A stretch of DNA of 64,000 nucleotides, from positions 186,001-250,000 of the forward strand of contig NZ_WEGI01000004.1 in assembly GCF_009604425.1 (NCBI RefSeq), written 5' to 3'. Made by a program: the position numbers and the translations under genes. Source of the stretch: Nocardia aurantia. GTDB lineage: Bacteria > Actinomycetota > Actinomycetes > Mycobacteriales > Mycobacteriaceae. Positions 53,551-61,648 of this stretch are shown here, one piece after another (position 1 is the first letter of the stretch; every line of letters begins with the position of its first letter). Below the pieces are notes generated by a model. It saw only the letters and a program-made list of their open reading frames with translations, did not search any database and was not told the origin of the DNA.

Positions 53551-53969
53551 GTGTCTGATTCGGCACGGTGCACGAGAGTATGGGGGCTCGACCAGGCACG
53601 CACCCGCTCGATCTCGCCGGAGAACCCCACCGGCGCGCCCGGTGCGGGTGGCCGCGCGGTGACCGGAACCGGTGCGGCGGCGGCCGCGGATCCGGGTGTC
53701 GGCTGGAACCGCTCGGCGCGTTCTTCTGCACCGTGTGGCACGCACCGGCACACGTGGATTCGGAGATGATCGTGGTCGCGCCGGCTCGTGGTCTGAACAG
53801 CTTCCGGCCCAAGCCGTTTCGCGCGTCGCTCGGGCACGCCGCGGCACACACCGCGCTCGACGACATGCCCGGGCGCGGTCGCTACGTCGGCACCCTCGCG
53901 CTCTGGGACCGGCACCGGCCGCCGCGCGGCCACCCCGATCTGATCGCCGCCGGTTTCGGATCGTTGTGA
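53551..53969 (+). pseudogene. remnant of a DUF2961/GH172 glycoside hydrolase gene
   Basis: Two pieces of one family in two frames. From the GTG at 53551 the first frame reads GLDQARTRSISPENPTG, then AAAAADPGVGWNRS, the N-terminus of DUF2961 proteins (SISPENPTG...DLGxGWK). Around 53715 the reading shifts to another frame with LEPLGAFFCTVWH, then IVVAPARGLNSFRPKPFR and GRYVGTLALW, which match later DUF2961 blocks (PLGAFFCNGW, NCYWPMPFR, GHYVGTYLA). About 90-100 residues of the middle and the C-terminal half are gone. DUF2961 includes GH172 enzymes, some of which cleave D-arabinofuranosides of the mycobacterial wall. The third-position pattern is still coding-like, so the loss is recent. Confidence 0.65.
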
Positions 53970-54012
53970 ATACATCGATGTGAAACGGGTCCACGGCACG
54001 CGACGGCGGGTG

Positions 54013-54018
54013 CACTGT
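54013..54018 (+). promoter_or_regulatory. candidate leaderless -10 of the dehydrogenase
   Basis: CACTGT, six bases before the ATG at 54025; no Shine-Dalgarno in GGACGT. Confidence 0.35.
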
Positions 54019-54024
54019 GGACGT

Positions 54025-55035
54025 ATGCGCGCCCTGGTGATCGACGAGCCCGGCCGATATTCGATGCAGACCCGTCCCGATCCCACGCCGGAGCCGGCTG
54101 AGGTAGTGGTCCGGGTCGAGGCCGTGGGCATCTGCGGCACCGACCTGCACATCGTGGCCGGGGAGTTCCCGCCCGCCCCGTACCCGATCGTGCCCGGACA
54201 CGAATTCGCCGGGGAGGTGGTCGCTCTCGGCCCCGGCGCCGACACGGCGGGGGTGCGCGCGGGCGACCGGGTCGCGGTGGATCCATCCCTGTTCTGCGGG
54301 CGTTGCCACTACTGCGCGATCGGCCGCGGCAACCTCTGCGAGAACTGGGGTGCGATCGGCGACACCGTCGACGGTGCGATGGCCGAGTATGTCGCGGTGC
54401 CCGCCGTGAACTGTCATCGGCTGCCGGGGCACGTCTCCGCGGCGCACGGTGCGCTGGTCGAGCCACTGTCCTGTGCGGTGCACGGATTCGATTTGCTGCC
54501 AAGGCAATTGGGCTCGCACTACCTGATCTACGGCGCCGGCACCATGGGGCTGCTGATGTCGCAACTGGCGATGGCCGCGGGTGCGGCCTCGGTGTCGGTG
54601 GTGGATACGAACGCCGAGCGGCTGACGGTGGCGCGAACCCTCGGCGCCGACGCGGCCGTCACCGCCGCCGACGAGCTCGACCGGCCGGAGGGCTGGGAGA
54701 TCGTCGTCGACTGCACGGGCGTGATCGCGGCGATCGAGGACGGGCTGAGCCGGGTCCGCCGGGGCGGCACCTATCAGCAGTTCGGGGTCGCGCCGGGCGA
54801 GGCCCGCGCGACGGTGTCACCGTTCCGGATCTACAACGACGAGATCCGCATCGTCGGGTCGATGGCGGTGCTGCACAGTTTCGGCCGGGCCGTCGATCTG
54901 CTGGGCCAGGGCGTGATCGATGCGGAAACCATCATCACGCACGTCTTTCCGCTCACCGAATTCGACGAGGCGCTGCACACGTTCCGGTCCGGGTCCGGGC
55001 GCAAGATCCAGCTCCGGCCGGACGGGTCGCGATAG
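54025..55035 (+). CDS. Zinc-dependent polyol/sorbitol-type alcohol dehydrogenase
   Basis: 336 residues, MDR superfamily. Catalytic zinc ligands: Cys in GICGTDLHI, GHEFAGEV (His-Glu). Structural zinc region: CGRCHYCAIGRGNLCENW. Cofactor domain: YGAGTMGLLMSQLA. The specific form (GICGTDLHI, CENWGAIGDTVDGAMAEY) is that of sorbitol/threonine-type dehydrogenases. It oxidises a sugar alcohol with NAD(P). It directly follows the GH172 remnant and may be all that is left of a carbohydrate locus. The next gene is 183 bases downstream. Confidence 0.92.
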   Translation: MRALVIDEPGRYSMQTRPDPTPEPAEVVVRVEAVGICGTDLHIVAGEFPPAPYPIVPGHEFAGEVVALGPGADTAGVRAGDRVAVDPSLFCGRCHYCAIGRGNLCENWGAIGDTVDGAMAEYVAVPAVNCHRLPGHVSAAHGALVEPLSCAVHGFDLLPRQLGSHYLIYGAGTMGLLMSQLAMAAGAASVSVVDTNAERLTVARTLGADAAVTAADELDRPEGWEIVVDCTGVIAAIEDGLSRVRRGGTYQQFGVAPGEARATVSPFRIYNDEIRIVGSMAVLHSFGRAVDLLGQGVIDAETIITHVFPLTEFDEALHTFRSGSGRKIQLRPDGSR

Positions 55036-55218
55036 TGCGGAGTCGTCGGCTCCGCCGCCCGGTGGGTCGTGCCGACGGCCGATCCGGGTCGGCGGATCCG
55101 GGTCGAGCGATCGACTTCGTGGCCGGAATGCCGGTTTCGTTCGGGCGGGCGCCGCGAATAGGGTGGGTTACCGATCGGTTCATTCCCGGACTTCCAGGAC
55201 AGCGACACGGAGGCACCC

Positions 55219-56127
55219 ATGCGCATCGGCATCATGCTCGATCAACCGACCGGACCGGACGCGCTGCGTACTCTCACCGGCGAGTTGCAGCGCGCCGCCG
55301 ACGACGGATTCCAATCGGCGTGGCTGTCGCACATCTTCGGGCTCGATGCGCTGACGGCGCTGGCGGTGGCGGGTAGCCGAGTGCCGGATATCGAGATCGG
55401 GACCGCCGTGGTGCCCACCTACCCGCGGCATCCCGGTGCGCTGGCACAGCAGGCCCGCACCACCGCGCTGGCCGTCGGCCCGGGACGGCTCACCCTCGGG
55501 ATCGGGTTGTCGCACAAGATCGTGATCGAGAACATGTTCGGGCTCGACTTCGAGCGCCCGGCACGGCATATGAAGGAATATCTGGCGATCCTCGGGCCGC
55601 TGCTGGCCGACAAGCCGGTGTCGTTCACCGGTGAGACGCTGCGCGCCAACCTGGCCCTGTCGGTCCCGAACGAGGACCGGATCCCGGTACTGCTGGCCGC
55701 GCTCGGCCCGGCGATGCTGAAACTGGCCGGCCGGGAGTCCGACGGGACCGTGTTGTGGATGACCGGCCCGGTCACCGTGCGCGAGCACATCGCTCCGGTG
55801 ATCAACTCCGCCGCCGAGGCGGCCGGTCGGCCGGCCCCGCGCATCGTCTGCGCCCTGCCGGTCTGTGTCACCGACGACCCGGCGCCGGCCCGGGAACAGG
55901 CCGGTGCGACCTTCGCCGCCTACAACCAGCTGCCGTCCTACCGGGCGATGATGGACCACGAAGGCGCGGCGGGCCCGGCCGATATGGCGATCATCGGCAC
56001 CGAGGAGCAGGTGAGCGAGCGGATCCGGGCGATCGGCGCGGCCGGCGCGACGGAGTTCGTCGGCGTGCTGTTCTCGCCGGGCAACGGGGCGCGTACTCGC
56101 GAACTGCTTGTGGGGCTGTCGGATTGA
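55219..56127 (+). CDS. F420-dependent LLM-class oxidoreductase
   Basis: 302 residues of the luciferase-like TIM barrel family, most like the TIGR03564 group. MRIGIMLDQPTGPDALRTL at the N-terminus, TAVVPTYPRHPGALAQQARTTALAVGPGRLTLGIGLSHKIVIENMFGLDFERP (F420/FMN pocket region) and the terminal VGVLFSPGNGARTRELL. Such enzymes use reduced F420 as hydride donor or acceptor. GGAGG is a good distance before the ATG. It is followed by an MmcQ/YjbR gene after one base, so the pair is coupled. Confidence 0.92.
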   Translation: MRIGIMLDQPTGPDALRTLTGELQRAADDGFQSAWLSHIFGLDALTALAVAGSRVPDIEIGTAVVPTYPRHPGALAQQARTTALAVGPGRLTLGIGLSHKIVIENMFGLDFERPARHMKEYLAILGPLLADKPVSFTGETLRANLALSVPNEDRIPVLLAALGPAMLKLAGRESDGTVLWMTGPVTVREHIAPVINSAAEAAGRPAPRIVCALPVCVTDDPAPAREQAGATFAAYNQLPSYRAMMDHEGAAGPADMAIIGTEEQVSERIRAIGAAGATEFVGVLFSPGNGARTRELLVGLSD

Positions 56128-56128
56128 C

Positions 56129-56542
56129 ATGACCGCGCGCGCCACGATCGAGGATGTGCACGAGACCTGCCTGGCTCTGCCGCACGTCACCGTCGAGTAC
56201 GGTCCGAACGAGAACCCTGTTTACCAGGTCGGGCGCAAGTCGTTCGTCTTCTTCCGCACCCCGCGGCCGGATGCCGTCGATCCGGCCACGGGGGAGCGGT
56301 ACCCCGACGTGATCGTCATCTGGGTGCCGTCGGAATCCGACAAGCTCGCGCTGGTGCAGGATCCGGGCTCACCGTTCTTCACGACCGCGCACTTCGACGG
56401 CCATTTGTCGGTGCTGGTGCGCGGCAGCCGGATCGGGGAGCTGAGCCGGGCGGAGCTGGTCGAGGTGCTGCAGGACGCGTGGCTGTCCCGGGCATCGGCG
56501 ACCCGGGGCAGGCGATGGCTCGCGGAACACCGGCCCGAGTGA
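56129..56542 (+). CDS. MmcQ/YjbR-family protein
   Basis: 137 residues. VHETCLALPHVTVEYGPNENPVYQVGRKSFVFF and VSESDK-like VPSESDKLALVQDPGSPFFTTAHFDGHLSVLV form the compact MmcQ/YjbR alpha/beta fold, which resembles CyaY-type DNA-binding proteins. Members are widespread and largely uncharacterised. The ATG begins one base after the stop of the F420 enzyme, so both are probably made together. The gene ends 10 bases before the MerR-type promoter. Confidence 0.85.
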   Translation: MTARATIEDVHETCLALPHVTVEYGPNENPVYQVGRKSFVFFRTPRPDAVDPATGERYPDVIVIWVPSESDKLALVQDPGSPFFTTAHFDGHLSVLVRGSRIGELSRAELVEVLQDAWLSRASATRGRRWLAEHRPE

Positions 56543-56551
56543 TCGAGGTCC

Positions 56552-56582
56552 TTGACCTCGAGTCGACTTCAGGATGCAGTCT
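56552..56582 (+). promoter_or_regulatory. MerR-type promoter of the methyltransferase
   Basis: TTGACC (56552-56557), exactly 19 bp, CAGTCT (56577-56582), six bases, ATG. The spacer holds CCTCGAGTC-GACTTCAGG, a nearly perfect palindrome centred on GTCGAC. Geometry identical to the SDR promoter at 22948-22978. Confidence 0.6.
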
Positions 56583-56588
56583 GGTCGC

Positions 56589-57248
56589 ATGACACAGCAA
56601 CCCGAGGTCTGGAACGCCGCCTACGACAATGACACCGCACCCTGGCTGATCGGTGCGCCGCAGCCGGCGATCGTCGGCCTGGAGGCCGCGGGCCTGATCC
56701 GGGGCCGGGTGCTCGATCCCGGCTGCGGCGGCGGGGAGCACACGATCCTGCTGACCGGGCTCGGCTACGACGTACTCGGCGTCGATCTGTCGCCGAGCGC
56801 CGTCGCCTACGCGCGCCGCAACGCCGCCGAGAAGGGGGTGCCGCAGGCCCGCTTCCAGGCGGCCGACATGCTGCGGATCGGGACCGACCCCGAAGCGGCG
56901 GCCGCGCTCGGGCATTTCGACACCATCGTCGACAGCGCGCTGTTCCACGTGTTCCTCGATGATCCGGCCGGCCGCACCGCCTACGTGGACGCGCTGCACA
57001 CCCTCGCCGTACCCGGCGGCGTGGTCCACGTGCTGGCGCTGTCGAATGCCGCACCGGGCTTCGGCCCGCGGATCAGCGATACGCTGATTCGCGAATCCTT
57101 CACCACCGGTTGGGATATCGAGGATCTGCGGCCCGCGAGCTATCGGGGCCGGGCCGGTGTGCCGCCCGCCGGGACGGCCGAGCTCCCGGTCGCCGCCGAC
57201 GGCACGGTCGAGGGCGCCGCCTGGCTGGCGCGCATCCGCAGGCTCTGA
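56589..57248 (+). CDS. SAM-dependent methyltransferase
   Basis: 219 residues. VLDPGCGGGEHTILLTGLGYDVLGVDLSPSAVAYAR is the SAM-binding Rossmann start, followed by FDTIVDSALFHVFLD (motif post II) and GGVVHVLALS. TrpLeu near the N-terminus (WNAAYDNDTAPWLIG) is typical of thiopurine/tellurite-type methyltransferases, which detoxify thiols or metalloids. The substrate is not certain. The ATG has no Shine-Dalgarno but sits six bases after a MerR-type promoter, so it is probably induced by a stress or small molecule sensed by an unlinked MerR protein. Confidence 0.88.
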   Translation: MTQQPEVWNAAYDNDTAPWLIGAPQPAIVGLEAAGLIRGRVLDPGCGGGEHTILLTGLGYDVLGVDLSPSAVAYARRNAAEKGVPQARFQAADMLRIGTDPEAAAALGHFDTIVDSALFHVFLDDPAGRTAYVDALHTLAVPGGVVHVLALSNAAPGFGPRISDTLIRESFTTGWDIEDLRPASYRGRAGVPPAGTAELPVAADGTVEGAAWLARIRRL

Positions 57249-57251
57249 CGG

Positions 57252-57932
57252 TCAGCGTTCGGGACGGGTGGCCTGGTAATAGGTCAGGCGCCCGATCACC
57301 CGGTGCGGCTCCGAGGCGACCTCGTGGCATTCGAAACCCGCGGCGCGCAACAGGTTCGGGATACCGTCGCCGGAATTCCGGGCGGCATGCGGATTGTTCA
57401 TCATCATGCGGCCCAGTCGGCCGTCGGACTTCCGCATGTGGCCACCGACGTCGACCACGTGCAACCGCCCGCCGGGGCGCAGGATCCGCAGGGCCTCGGC
57501 CGCGGCGGCGGCGCGGGTGCCGTCGTCGAGGTGGTGCAGCATCAGCGCCGACAACAGGCGGTCGAAACTCTCGTCCGGATGGGGAAGATCCTGGGCGTAG
57601 GCCTGTTCGAATCGGATGCCACTGAGCCCCTTGGCCTTTCGCTGGGCCCGGACCAGTGCCCGGGGATCGGGATCGGTACCGATCACCTCGGCCCCGGGCT
57701 GCTCGCGTTTCGCGCGGATCGTGAGATTGCCGGTGCCGCAGCCGATTTCGAGTACCCGTTGACCGGGCGCCAGGCCCGCCTGATCGACCAGGCGGGCGTG
57801 CATCGCGGGGGTGCCCAGCACCCGGCTGAGCAGGTCGTAGGCCGGCAGCAGGGAATGCAGACCGGCGGCGGGCAGATAGTCCTGCCGATCGCGGGTCGCG
57901 GAATGGGGATGATGTTCGGTCATGAATCCCAT
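57252..57932 (-). CDS. Class I SAM-dependent methyltransferase
   Basis: 226 residues (223 from the ATG at 57923). LLPAYDLLSRVLG then VLEIGCGTGNLTIRAKREQPGAEVIGTDPDPRAL, LLSALMLHHLDD and LRPGGRLHVVDVGG, a standard methyltransferase 11/25-like core of the UbiE/COQ5-like type. The C-terminus (LRAAGFECHEVASEPHRVIGRLTYYQA) closes the sheet. It may methylate a lipid or quinone. Convergent with the preceding methyltransferase gene, with three bases between stops, and divergent from an AraC regulator. Confidence 0.85.
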   Translation of the reverse strand: MGFMTEHHPHSATRDRQDYLPAAGLHSLLPAYDLLSRVLGTPAMHARLVDQAGLAPGQRVLEIGCGTGNLTIRAKREQPGAEVIGTDPDPRALVRAQRKAKGLSGIRFEQAYAQDLPHPDESFDRLLSALMLHHLDDGTRAAAAAEALRILRPGGRLHVVDVGGHMRKSDGRLGRMMMNNPHAARNSGDGIPNLLRAAGFECHEVASEPHRVIGRLTYYQATRPER

Positions 57933-57984
57933 CGTGGAGCGGCCCAGACGGCGGTAGTGCTCGGATTCTCGGCAGAAATGGGAC

Positions 57985-57990
57985 TATCCT
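57985..57990 (+). promoter_or_regulatory. candidate leaderless -10 of the AraC gene
   Basis: TATCCT, six bases before the ATG at 57997; no Shine-Dalgarno in CGGTTC. Confidence 0.5.
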
Positions 57991-57996
57991 CGGTTC

Positions 57997-58878
57997 ATGG
58001 CCGAGGTGACCCGGGTGGTCCGGCACCAGCGCGGTGTGCCGGTGCACGACTACCATGCCGACCCGGTCACGCCGCCGGTGACTGTGATGCGTGCCGCGCC
58101 CGGCGCCTTCCCGACGGTCCGTCCGCACATCCACGATTTCCCGGTGCTCTGGTATCGGCGCGACCCGGGCGTGGTCTACGTGATCGCCGCCGGCGCGGTG
58201 GTCGACGCCGGCGCCGCGGCTGCGGTGGACCGGGGCGCCGGTGTGTTCTTCGATCCGGCGGCGCTCGGCGGCGAGGCGCGGATGCCGTGGCCGGCGTGGC
58301 GAGCGCATCCGCTGTTGTTCCCGTTTCTGCACGGCCGGCCCGGTGGGCTGCTGCGTCTCGATATTCCGCCGGACCGGCTGGACTTCTGGGACGCGACCGT
58401 CGCCGCCATCGAGACGGAGGTCCGGCGACGCGACGAGGGCTATCGGCAGGCGGCGACGGCCTACCTGACGTTGTTGCTGGTCGATCTGGCGCGGCTCGCG
58501 GCCGACGTGGTGGGCGAGTTGCGCCGCAGCGGCGAGCCGCTGCTCGCCGCCGTGTTCGAGGTGATCGATCGGCAGTTTGCACAACCACTTTCGCTGCGGG
58601 ACGTGGGCCGCGCGGTCGGCCTGACGCCGGGGCATCTGGCGACCGTGGTCCGGCGCCGCACCGGCCGGACGGTGCTGGAATGGATCGCGGAGCGCCGGAT
58701 GACCGAGGCCCGGCGACTGCTCGCCGATTCGGATCTGTCGGTCGCCGAGGTGGCCCGCCGGGTCGGGATCGCCGATCCGGGATATTTCACCAGGCTGTTC
58801 CGCCGCGGCCACGGGATGACGCCGCGGCAGTTCCGTGGCGGTCAGGGTTCGCGGGCACGGTCCGAGCCGGATATATAG
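57997..58878 (+). CDS. AraC-family transcriptional regulator
   Basis: 293 residues. The N-terminal cupin-like sensor domain holds RPHIHDFPVLWYRRDPGVVYVIAAGAVVD (His pair). The C-terminal ~100 residues are the double helix-turn-helix: PLSLRDVGRAVGLTPGHLATVVRRRTGRTVLEWIAERRMTEARRLLADSDLSVAEVARRVGIADPGYFTRLFRRGHGMTPRQFR. The effector is unknown. It stands divergent from the methyltransferase ending at 57252 and may control it. The ATG lies six bases after TATCCT. Its stop codon TAG lies in the likely -10 of the next gene. Confidence 0.92.
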   Translation: MAEVTRVVRHQRGVPVHDYHADPVTPPVTVMRAAPGAFPTVRPHIHDFPVLWYRRDPGVVYVIAAGAVVDAGAAAAVDRGAGVFFDPAALGGEARMPWPAWRAHPLLFPFLHGRPGGLLRLDIPPDRLDFWDATVAAIETEVRRRDEGYRQAATAYLTLLLVDLARLAADVVGELRRSGEPLLAAVFEVIDRQFAQPLSLRDVGRAVGLTPGHLATVVRRRTGRTVLEWIAERRMTEARRLLADSDLSVAEVARRVGIADPGYFTRLFRRGHGMTPRQFRGGQGSRARSEPDI

Positions 58879-58881
58879 ACT
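58876..58881 (+). promoter_or_regulatory. candidate leaderless -10 over the AraC stop codon
   Basis: TAGACT, overlapping the AraC stop TAG (58876-58878) and seven bases before the GTG at 58889. Confidence 0.4.
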
Positions 58882-58888
58882 TCCGCAG

Positions 58889-59161
58889 GTGACCCAGAGC
58901 CGTAGAGTCCAAGGCCCGCCGCGGCGCGAAGGCAGGCCCACCGCCCACGACAGCGGACCGGGTAGTCGCGCCGGTGCGCCCGCCGGCCCGCGGCGCAACT
59001 TCGGTACTCCGGATCTGTTCGTCTGGTTCCCAGTGGTCGGGATTCTGCTGGCCGCCGGCCTTGTCGCGACCATCGGCGCCTCCGTTCTGCTGGGCGTGGT
59101 GCTGGTGCTGGTGGCGATCGTGCTGGTGGTCTTCGAATCGTGGGCCAATCGCAATCGCTGA
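58889..59161 (+). CDS. Small hypothetical membrane protein
   Basis: 90 residues from the GTG at 58889. The first ~45 residues are basic, with many Arg, Pro and Gly (RRVQGPPRREGRPTAHDSG), followed by two hydrophobic segments, ~47-65 (LFVWFPVVGILLAAGLVAT) and ~67-83 (GASVLLGVVLVLVAIVLVV), and a short charged tail. No family is recognised. It lies head-to-tail after the AraC gene and converges with the ribokinase, whose stop is four bases away. Confidence 0.65.
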   Translation: MTQSRRVQGPPRREGRPTAHDSGPGSRAGAPAGPRRNFGTPDLFVWFPVVGILLAAGLVATIGASVLLGVVLVLVAIVLVVFESWANRNR

Positions 59162-59165
59162 ACCC

Positions 59166-60017
59166 TCACGGCAATGCGCGCTCGATCTCGGCGCGCGACG
59201 GAATGGCCGCGCTCGCACCGAGTTTCGTGGTGGCGAGGGCGCCCGCGGTGCAGGCCCAGGCCAGTGCCGTCTCCGGGCCCTCGTGCCAGTGCGCCGCCAG
59301 CACACCGGTGAAGGTGTCGCCGGCGCCGGTGGTGTCGACCACCCGCACCGCGATGCCGGGGTGACTGAACTCCCCGCCCGGACCCCGGTACCGCGCGCCC
59401 TCGGCGCCGCGGGTGACGACGAGATGCGGCACCGTCTCCAGTGCCCGGCCCAGCCGATGCGCCTCGCCCTCGTTCACGATCGCGATATCGACCGCCGCCC
59501 ACATCTCGGTCGGAAGATCCTGTGCCGGTGAGGGATTGAGGAGCACCGTGGTGTCGTGGGCCTGTGCGTGCCGGGCCGCGCTGAGCACCGTGCGGACCGG
59601 GATCTCCAATTGGCACAGCAATACGTCGGCCTCCTCGATCGTGCGCAGATCCGGCGCGGCCAGCTCGCTCAGCCCGGAGTTCGCGCCGCCGACGACGATG
59701 ATGCTGTTCTCCCCGGCGGCGTCGACGACGATCGAGGCGACGCCGCTGGGCCCGGTCAGCGACCGTAACCGCTCGATGCCGACCCCCGCCTCGGCGAGTA
59801 CCTGGCGGAGTTCGCCGGCGAAGACGTCGTCCCCGACCGCCCCCACGAACTCGACCTCGGCGCCCGCTCGCCGGGCCGCGATCGCCTGATTGGACCCCTT
59901 GCCGCCGGGCACGGACTCGAACCCGGAACCGAGCACCGTCTCGCCCGGATCCGGCCGTCGTTCGGTCGTCGTGACCAGGTCCATGTTGATGCTGCCCACC
60001 ACAGCAATCCTCGCCAT
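59166..60017 (-). CDS. rbsK: Ribokinase (PfkB family)
   Basis: 283 residues. MARIAVVGSINMDLVTTTERRPDPGETVLGSGFESVPGGKGSNQAIAARRAGA is the sugar-binding PfkB signature, and VDTTGAGDTFTGVLAAHW carries the catalytic Asp and anion hole of the second signature. It phosphorylates ribose or a similar sugar at the 5 position using ATP. In M. tuberculosis the orthologous gene (Rv2436) also lies near the proB/obg block. The ATG at 60017 is six bases after TAGGGT and lacks a Shine-Dalgarno. No ribose transporter is seen here. Confidence 0.93.
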   Translation of the reverse strand: MARIAVVGSINMDLVTTTERRPDPGETVLGSGFESVPGGKGSNQAIAARRAGAEVEFVGAVGDDVFAGELRQVLAEAGVGIERLRSLTGPSGVASIVVDAAGENSIIVVGGANSGLSELAAPDLRTIEEADVLLCQLEIPVRTVLSAARHAQAHDTTVLLNPSPAQDLPTEMWAAVDIAIVNEGEAHRLGRALETVPHLVVTRGAEGARYRGPGGEFSHPGIAVRVVDTTGAGDTFTGVLAAHWHEGPETALAWACTAGALATTKLGASAAIPSRAEIERALP

Positions 60018-60023
60018 GCAGGC

Positions 60024-60029
60024 ACCCTA
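60024..60029 (-). promoter_or_regulatory. candidate leaderless -10 of ribokinase
   Basis: TAGGGT on the minus strand, six bases before the ATG at 60017. Confidence 0.45.
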
Positions 60030-60184
60030 GCCCCCCGCCGGGCCGCCGCCGAGCACTCTCGAAGTCCCGCACTCCCTTTCGGAATTCGCACAATCTTCCG
60101 GCGGTAGCGGGTGCGAAAACACCTGCAATCTCGAGGAAGGAGTGCGGCTGCGCCCGCGCCCTTCGCGGTGGTGGGAGCGGTCAG

Positions 60185-60190
60185 TAGGCT
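60185..60190 (+). promoter_or_regulatory. candidate leaderless -10 of proA
   Basis: TAGGCT, seven bases before the ATG at 60198. The intervening GGGGGAC is G-rich and could also act as a weak Shine-Dalgarno, so this case is less clear. Confidence 0.4.
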
Positions 60191-60197
60191 GGGGGAC

Positions 60198-61469
60198 ATG
60201 ACTGCTCCCACTGCCACCGAATCGGACCGGGACGTCCGCGCGGTGGTGCACGACGCGGCGCGGCGCGCCCGGGTGGCGTCGCGCACGCTCGCCCAGCTGA
60301 CCACCCAGGTGAAGGACACCGCGCTGCACGCCGCCGCCGATGCCCTGCTCGCCGCCAAGGACCGGGTCCTCGCCGCCAACGCGGAGGACATCGAGATCGC
60401 GAAGGCCGGCGGCACGGCCGAGCCGCTGCTCGACCGGCTGCGGCTCACCGAGGCCCGGATCGACGGCATCGCCTCCGGTCTGCGGCAGGTCGCGGGCCTG
60501 CCCGATCCGGTCGGCGTGGTGGTGCGGGGGTCCGCGCTGCCGAACGGCCTGGAGATCAAGCAGGTCCGGGTACCGCTGGGCGTGGTCGGCATGGTGTACG
60601 AGGCCCGCCCCAATGTCACGGTCGACGCGTTCGGCCTGGCGCTGAAGTCGGGTAACGCGGCGCTGCTGCGCGGTTCGTCGTCGGCCGCCCGGTCCAATGC
60701 CGCGCTGGTCGCGGTGCTGCGCGAGGCGCTGGCGGAGCAGGGCCTGCCCGAGGACGCGGTACAGCTGCTGCCCAGCGCGGACCGCTCCAGCGTCACCCAT
60801 CTCATCCAGGCCCGTGGCCTGGTCGACGTGGTGATCCCGCGCGGCGGCGCCGGGCTGATCAACGCGGTCGTCCGCGATGCGCAGGTGCCCACCATCGAGA
60901 CCGGCACCGGCAACTGCCACGTCTACGTGCACGCCGCCGCCGACCTCGACATGGCCGAGTCCATCCTTGTCAACTCGAAGACCCGCCGCCCGAGCGTCTG
61001 CAACACCGCCGAGACGGTGCTCATCGATCGGGCCGTCGCGGAGGTCGCGGTGCCGCGGCTGATCGGCGCGCTGGAAGCCGCCGGAGTCACCGTCCACGGC
61101 GATCTGCCGGGACTGGTACCGGCCACCGACGAGGACTGGGCCGACGAATACCTCTCGCTGGACATCGCCCTGAAGGTCGTCGACGATCTGGACGCCGCCG
61201 TCGAGCACATCGACCGGTGGGGCACCGGGCACACCGAGGCCATCGTCACCGGCGACCTGCGGGCGGCGCGCGAATTCACCGCCCGCGTCGACGCGGCGGC
61301 CGTGATGGTCAACGCCTCGACCGCCTTCACCGACGGTGAGCAGTTCGGTTTCGGCGCCGAGATCGGCATCTCCACGCAGAAGCTGCACGCCCGGGGCCCG
61401 ATGGCGCTGCCGGAACTGACTTCCACGAAGTGGATCGTCTGGGGAGACGGTCAGACCCGTCCAGTCTGA
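60198..61469 (+). CDS. proA: Gamma-glutamyl phosphate reductase
   Basis: 423 residues of the aldehyde dehydrogenase fold. [39 protein letters not shown] is the NADPH region; [13 protein letters not shown] contains the catalytic Cys; [43 protein letters not shown] is the ProA signature. It reduces gamma-glutamyl phosphate made by ProB to glutamate semialdehyde, the second step of proline synthesis. It is unlinked from proB in this window (18 kb). The ATG at 60198 follows TAGGCT and GGGGGA. Confidence 0.97.
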   Translation: MTAPTATESDRDVRAVVHDAARRARVASRTLAQLTTQVKDTALHAAADALLAAKDRVLAANAEDIEIAKAGGTAEPLLDRLRLTEARIDGIASGLRQVAGLPDPVGVVVRGSALPNGLEIKQVRVPLGVVGMVYEARPNVTVDAFGLALKSGNAALLRGSSSAARSNAALVAVLREALAEQGLPEDAVQLLPSADRSSVTHLIQARGLVDVVIPRGGAGLINAVVRDAQVPTIETGTGNCHVYVHAAADLDMAESILVNSKTRRPSVCNTAETVLIDRAVAEVAVPRLIGALEAAGVTVHGDLPGLVPATDEDWADEYLSLDIALKVVDDLDAAVEHIDRWGTGHTEAIVTGDLRAAREFTARVDAAAVMVNASTAFTDGEQFGFGAEIGISTQKLHARGPMALPELTSTKWIVWGDGQTRPV

Positions 61470-61648
61470 CGCGGCACGGGCGCCAGGGGCGGGAGCGCGA
61501 GTGCTCGCCGTCACACCGGGTATCTCGGCGACCGGGTGGGTGTGTAACTTCGAAAGTGGAGTTCTTACGGCGCATACCCGCGTGTGCCCAACGGCCTGCT
61601 GGCCGGCAGCTGTAGGGAGTGGGTGATCGCTCACTCCGGAGGAGGACC

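Noticed and set aside
53447..54245. Minus-strand frames across the GH172 remnant and dehydrogenase start
   Set aside because: They are antisense to DUF2961-like blocks with strong third-position G/C on the plus strand.
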